From Phycisphaeraceae bacterium (GTDB taxonomy: Bacteria > Planctomycetota > Phycisphaerae > Phycisphaerales > Phycisphaeraceae), in contig PUMS01000263.1 in the NCBI GenBank assembly GCA_003551485.1, positions 1 to 5,869 of the forward strand: 5,869 nt of DNA, in the 5' to 3' direction. The notes below the pieces were generated by a model. That model made no database searches and was not told where the DNA came from. It worked only from the letters and a program-made list of their open reading frames with translations. Position numbers and translations under genes: made by a program. Below, piece after piece: positions 4,767 to 5,869 of this stretch (position 1 is its first letter; each line of letters begins with the position of its first letter).

Positions 4767-5312
4767 ATGAGCCGATCGTTACGCCCGCTGGTTGCCCGGA
4801 TCGACCGCTTCGACCGCCGCCTCAGCACCCTTCTGGGCCGGCTGGGCCCGCCGCTGCTGCGCGTGGCGATGGCGGCGGTGTTCATCGCCTTCGGCATCCT
4901 CAAGCCGCTGGGCTACAGCCCCGCCGCGGAACTGGTCATGGCCACGGGCGAGGCGATGGCGCCGCTGATGCCTGTGGCGGTGGCGCCGATGACGATGCTG
5001 CACCTCGTCGGCTGGTGGGAGGTGCTCATCGGCGTCTGCCTGCTGTGGCGTCCGCTGATCCGCCTGGCCATCCCGCTGTTGATGCTTCAGATGGTGGGCA
5101 CGTTCATGCCGCTGGTGCTGCTGCCGCAGCTCTGCTTCCAGCCCGAGAGCCTGGCCCCGACGCTGGAAGGTCAATACATCCTCAAGAACCTGGTCATCAT
5201 CGCCGCTGCGCTGGTCATCGGCGGCACGGTGCGTGCCCATGGCCGGCCCCGATCCAAACCCGGCGATGAGACCGAAAGCGCTTCGGCTAATACCTCCGGC
5301 AGACGGTCATGA
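4767..5312 (+). CDS. DoxX-like / DUF417-like four-helix membrane protein
   Basis: This gene encodes 181 residues. A basic, amphipathic N-terminus (residues 1-26, eight Arg) precedes four hydrophobic segments near 29-45, 70-94, 96-120 and 139-154. The sequence IAFGILKPLGY (40-50), a GWWEVLIG segment (82-89) and EGQYILKN (134-141) fit the DoxX superfamily. The E-V-x-I-G core followed by an EGQY(I)LKN segment before the last helix resembles the RclC/YkgB (DUF417) branch, some of whose members are linked to reactive chlorine defence. The hydrophilic C-terminus (155-181) is rich in Ser, Arg and Glu and probably disordered. The gene follows the permease in the same direction after a 103-base repeat-filled gap, so co-transcription is possible but not shown. 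It is clearly different in sequence from the DoxX protein at 975-1451. The biochemical function is unknown. Confidence 0.72.
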   Translation: MSRSLRPLVARIDRFDRRLSTLLGRLGPPLLRVAMAAVFIAFGILKPLGYSPAAELVMATGEAMAPLMPVAVAPMTMLHLVGWWEVLIGVCLLWRPLIRLAIPLLMLQMVGTFMPLVLLPQLCFQPESLAPTLEGQYILKNLVIIAAALVIGGTVRAHGRPRSKPGDETESASANTSGRRS

Positions 5313-5334
5313 TCGGCCCTGACGATCGGCCGAT
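5312..5334. terminator. Weak candidate hairpin in the convergent gap
   Basis: ATCGGCC (5312-5318) pairs with GGCCGAT (5328-5334) around a 9-base loop, inside the short gap between two converging genes. It overlaps the last base of the upstream stop codon. Neither side has a T-rich tail, so function as an intrinsic terminator is doubtful; placement is the main argument. Confidence 0.25.
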
Positions 5335-5348
5335 GCCCGATGCCGCGG

Positions 5349-5869
5349 TCACGGCCGCGACTCGGGCGAGAGCCAGATCAGCGCATCGACGTCGAAGCCG
5401 GCTTCGCGAGCCTGCTCGATGAGCGGGCCGGTGACCTCGGGCTCGAGCCTGCTCTCGCGGGCGAGAATCCACAGGTAGCGTCGGCTCTGACCGCAGACCA
5501 GGGCCCACTGGTAGTCGGCCTTGTCCAGCGCGATGATGTGATAGCCGCCGTAGAACGGGCCGAAGAACGAAACCTTCAGGCTGCCGACATCCTGATCGCC
5601 CCGGAAATAGGCCCGCCCCTCGGCCTGCTTCCACCGGTCCGCGGCGGCATCGTAGCCGCGGTTGATCACGCGGACGCCGCCATCGTCACGGCGGGCGTAC
5701 TCGGCGGTGACCTCGGTCAGACCGCGCTCAAAGCGGTGGTCCAGTCGCGCGATCTCATGCCAGGTGCCCAGGTAGCGCTCCAGTTCAAAGCCCGTCACCG
5801 GCTCGACACCCCGCGGCGGGGCCGTGCTGCAACCGGCCAGAACCACAGCGACACTCCCCACAAGCCCCA
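5349..5869 (-). CDS. blc: Blc-type outer-membrane lipocalin lipoprotein (5' partial)
   Basis: The minus-strand frame runs from the right edge to TGA at 5351-5349. It starts inside a signal peptide: hydrophobic residues lead to VLAGC, a perfect lipobox whose Cys would be lipidated. Ser at the +2 position favours outer-membrane sorting by the E. coli rule. Counting from the GTG at 5861, the lipocalin GTW motif is at 32-34 in YLGTWHEIARLDHRFERGL. It is followed by RDDGGVRVINRGY, LKVSFFGPFYGGY and ALVCG...RRYLWIL, all hallmarks of Blc (bacterial lipocalin). From memory it tracks E. coli Blc almost end to end, with similar length. Blc binds lysophospholipids and fatty acids and is tied to envelope stress and stationary phase. 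GTG 5861 is unlikely to be the true start because a basic n-region is missing; the ATG should lie just outside the window. Confidence 0.92.
   Translation of the reverse strand, partial: GLVGSVAVVLAGCSTAPPRGVEPVTGFELERYLGTWHEIARLDHRFERGLTEVTAEYARRDDGGVRVINRGYDAAADRWKQAEGRAYFRGDQDVGSLKVSFFGPFYGGYHIIALDKADYQWALVCGQSRRYLWILARESRLEPEVTGPLIEQAREAGFDVDALIWLSPESRP

Noticed and set aside
3350..4903. A 517-codon minus-strand open frame across the permease gene
   Set aside because: It is antisense to a clear membrane-protein gene, its composition is Arg/His/Gln/Pro-rich as expected from the complement of GC-rich codons, and no domain is recognisable.

Overview
The window is about 5.9 kb of GC-rich DNA from a Gram-negative-type bacterium. 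A lipobox lipoprotein, a DsbD-like thioredoxin domain and an outer-membrane-type lipocalin all point to a two-membrane envelope. The long two-module ABC-2 permease and the style of the intergenic repeats make me think of Planctomycetota (Phycisphaerae-like). That placement is an impression from remembered sequences, not something shown here; a gammaproteobacterium or another high-GC phylum remains possible.

Layout. (1) 2-511, plus: C-terminal end of a DsbD-like thiol:disulfide protein, cut by the left edge. (2) 512-974: gene-free, with two inverted copies of a GGTGGGT...ACCCACC repeat and a separate hairpin. (3) 975-1451, minus: a four-helix DoxX-family membrane protein with a strong Shine-Dalgarno. 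(4) 1452-2581: about 1.1 kb without a convincing gene. It holds a leader hairpin, an AT-rich island that may be a promoter, a GC-rich structured stretch with a run of nine G, a strong terminator hairpin oriented for the minus strand, and a composite repeat array (two large inverted-repeat units plus three degenerate copies of a roughly 50-bp block). The array runs up to the start codon of the next gene. (5) 2582-4663, plus: a 693-residue ABC-2 type permease made of two homologous modules. (6) 4664-4766: a spacer with a 10-bp tandem repeat whose unit contains GGAG. (7) 4767-5312, plus: a second, different DoxX-like/DUF417-like membrane protein. (8) 5349-5869, minus: a Blc-type lipocalin lipoprotein cut by the right edge.

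How they fit together. All five genes act at the cell envelope. The permease and the second DoxX-like gene are codirectional and may be co-transcribed, but no ATPase partner for the permease lies in the window. The DsbD-like/DoxX pair converges, as does the DoxX-like/lipocalin pair. I see no defence system, mobile-element gene, CRISPR array, tRNA or rRNA. The least explained parts are the repeat-rich gap at 1452-2581 and the GGAG tandem repeat before 4767.
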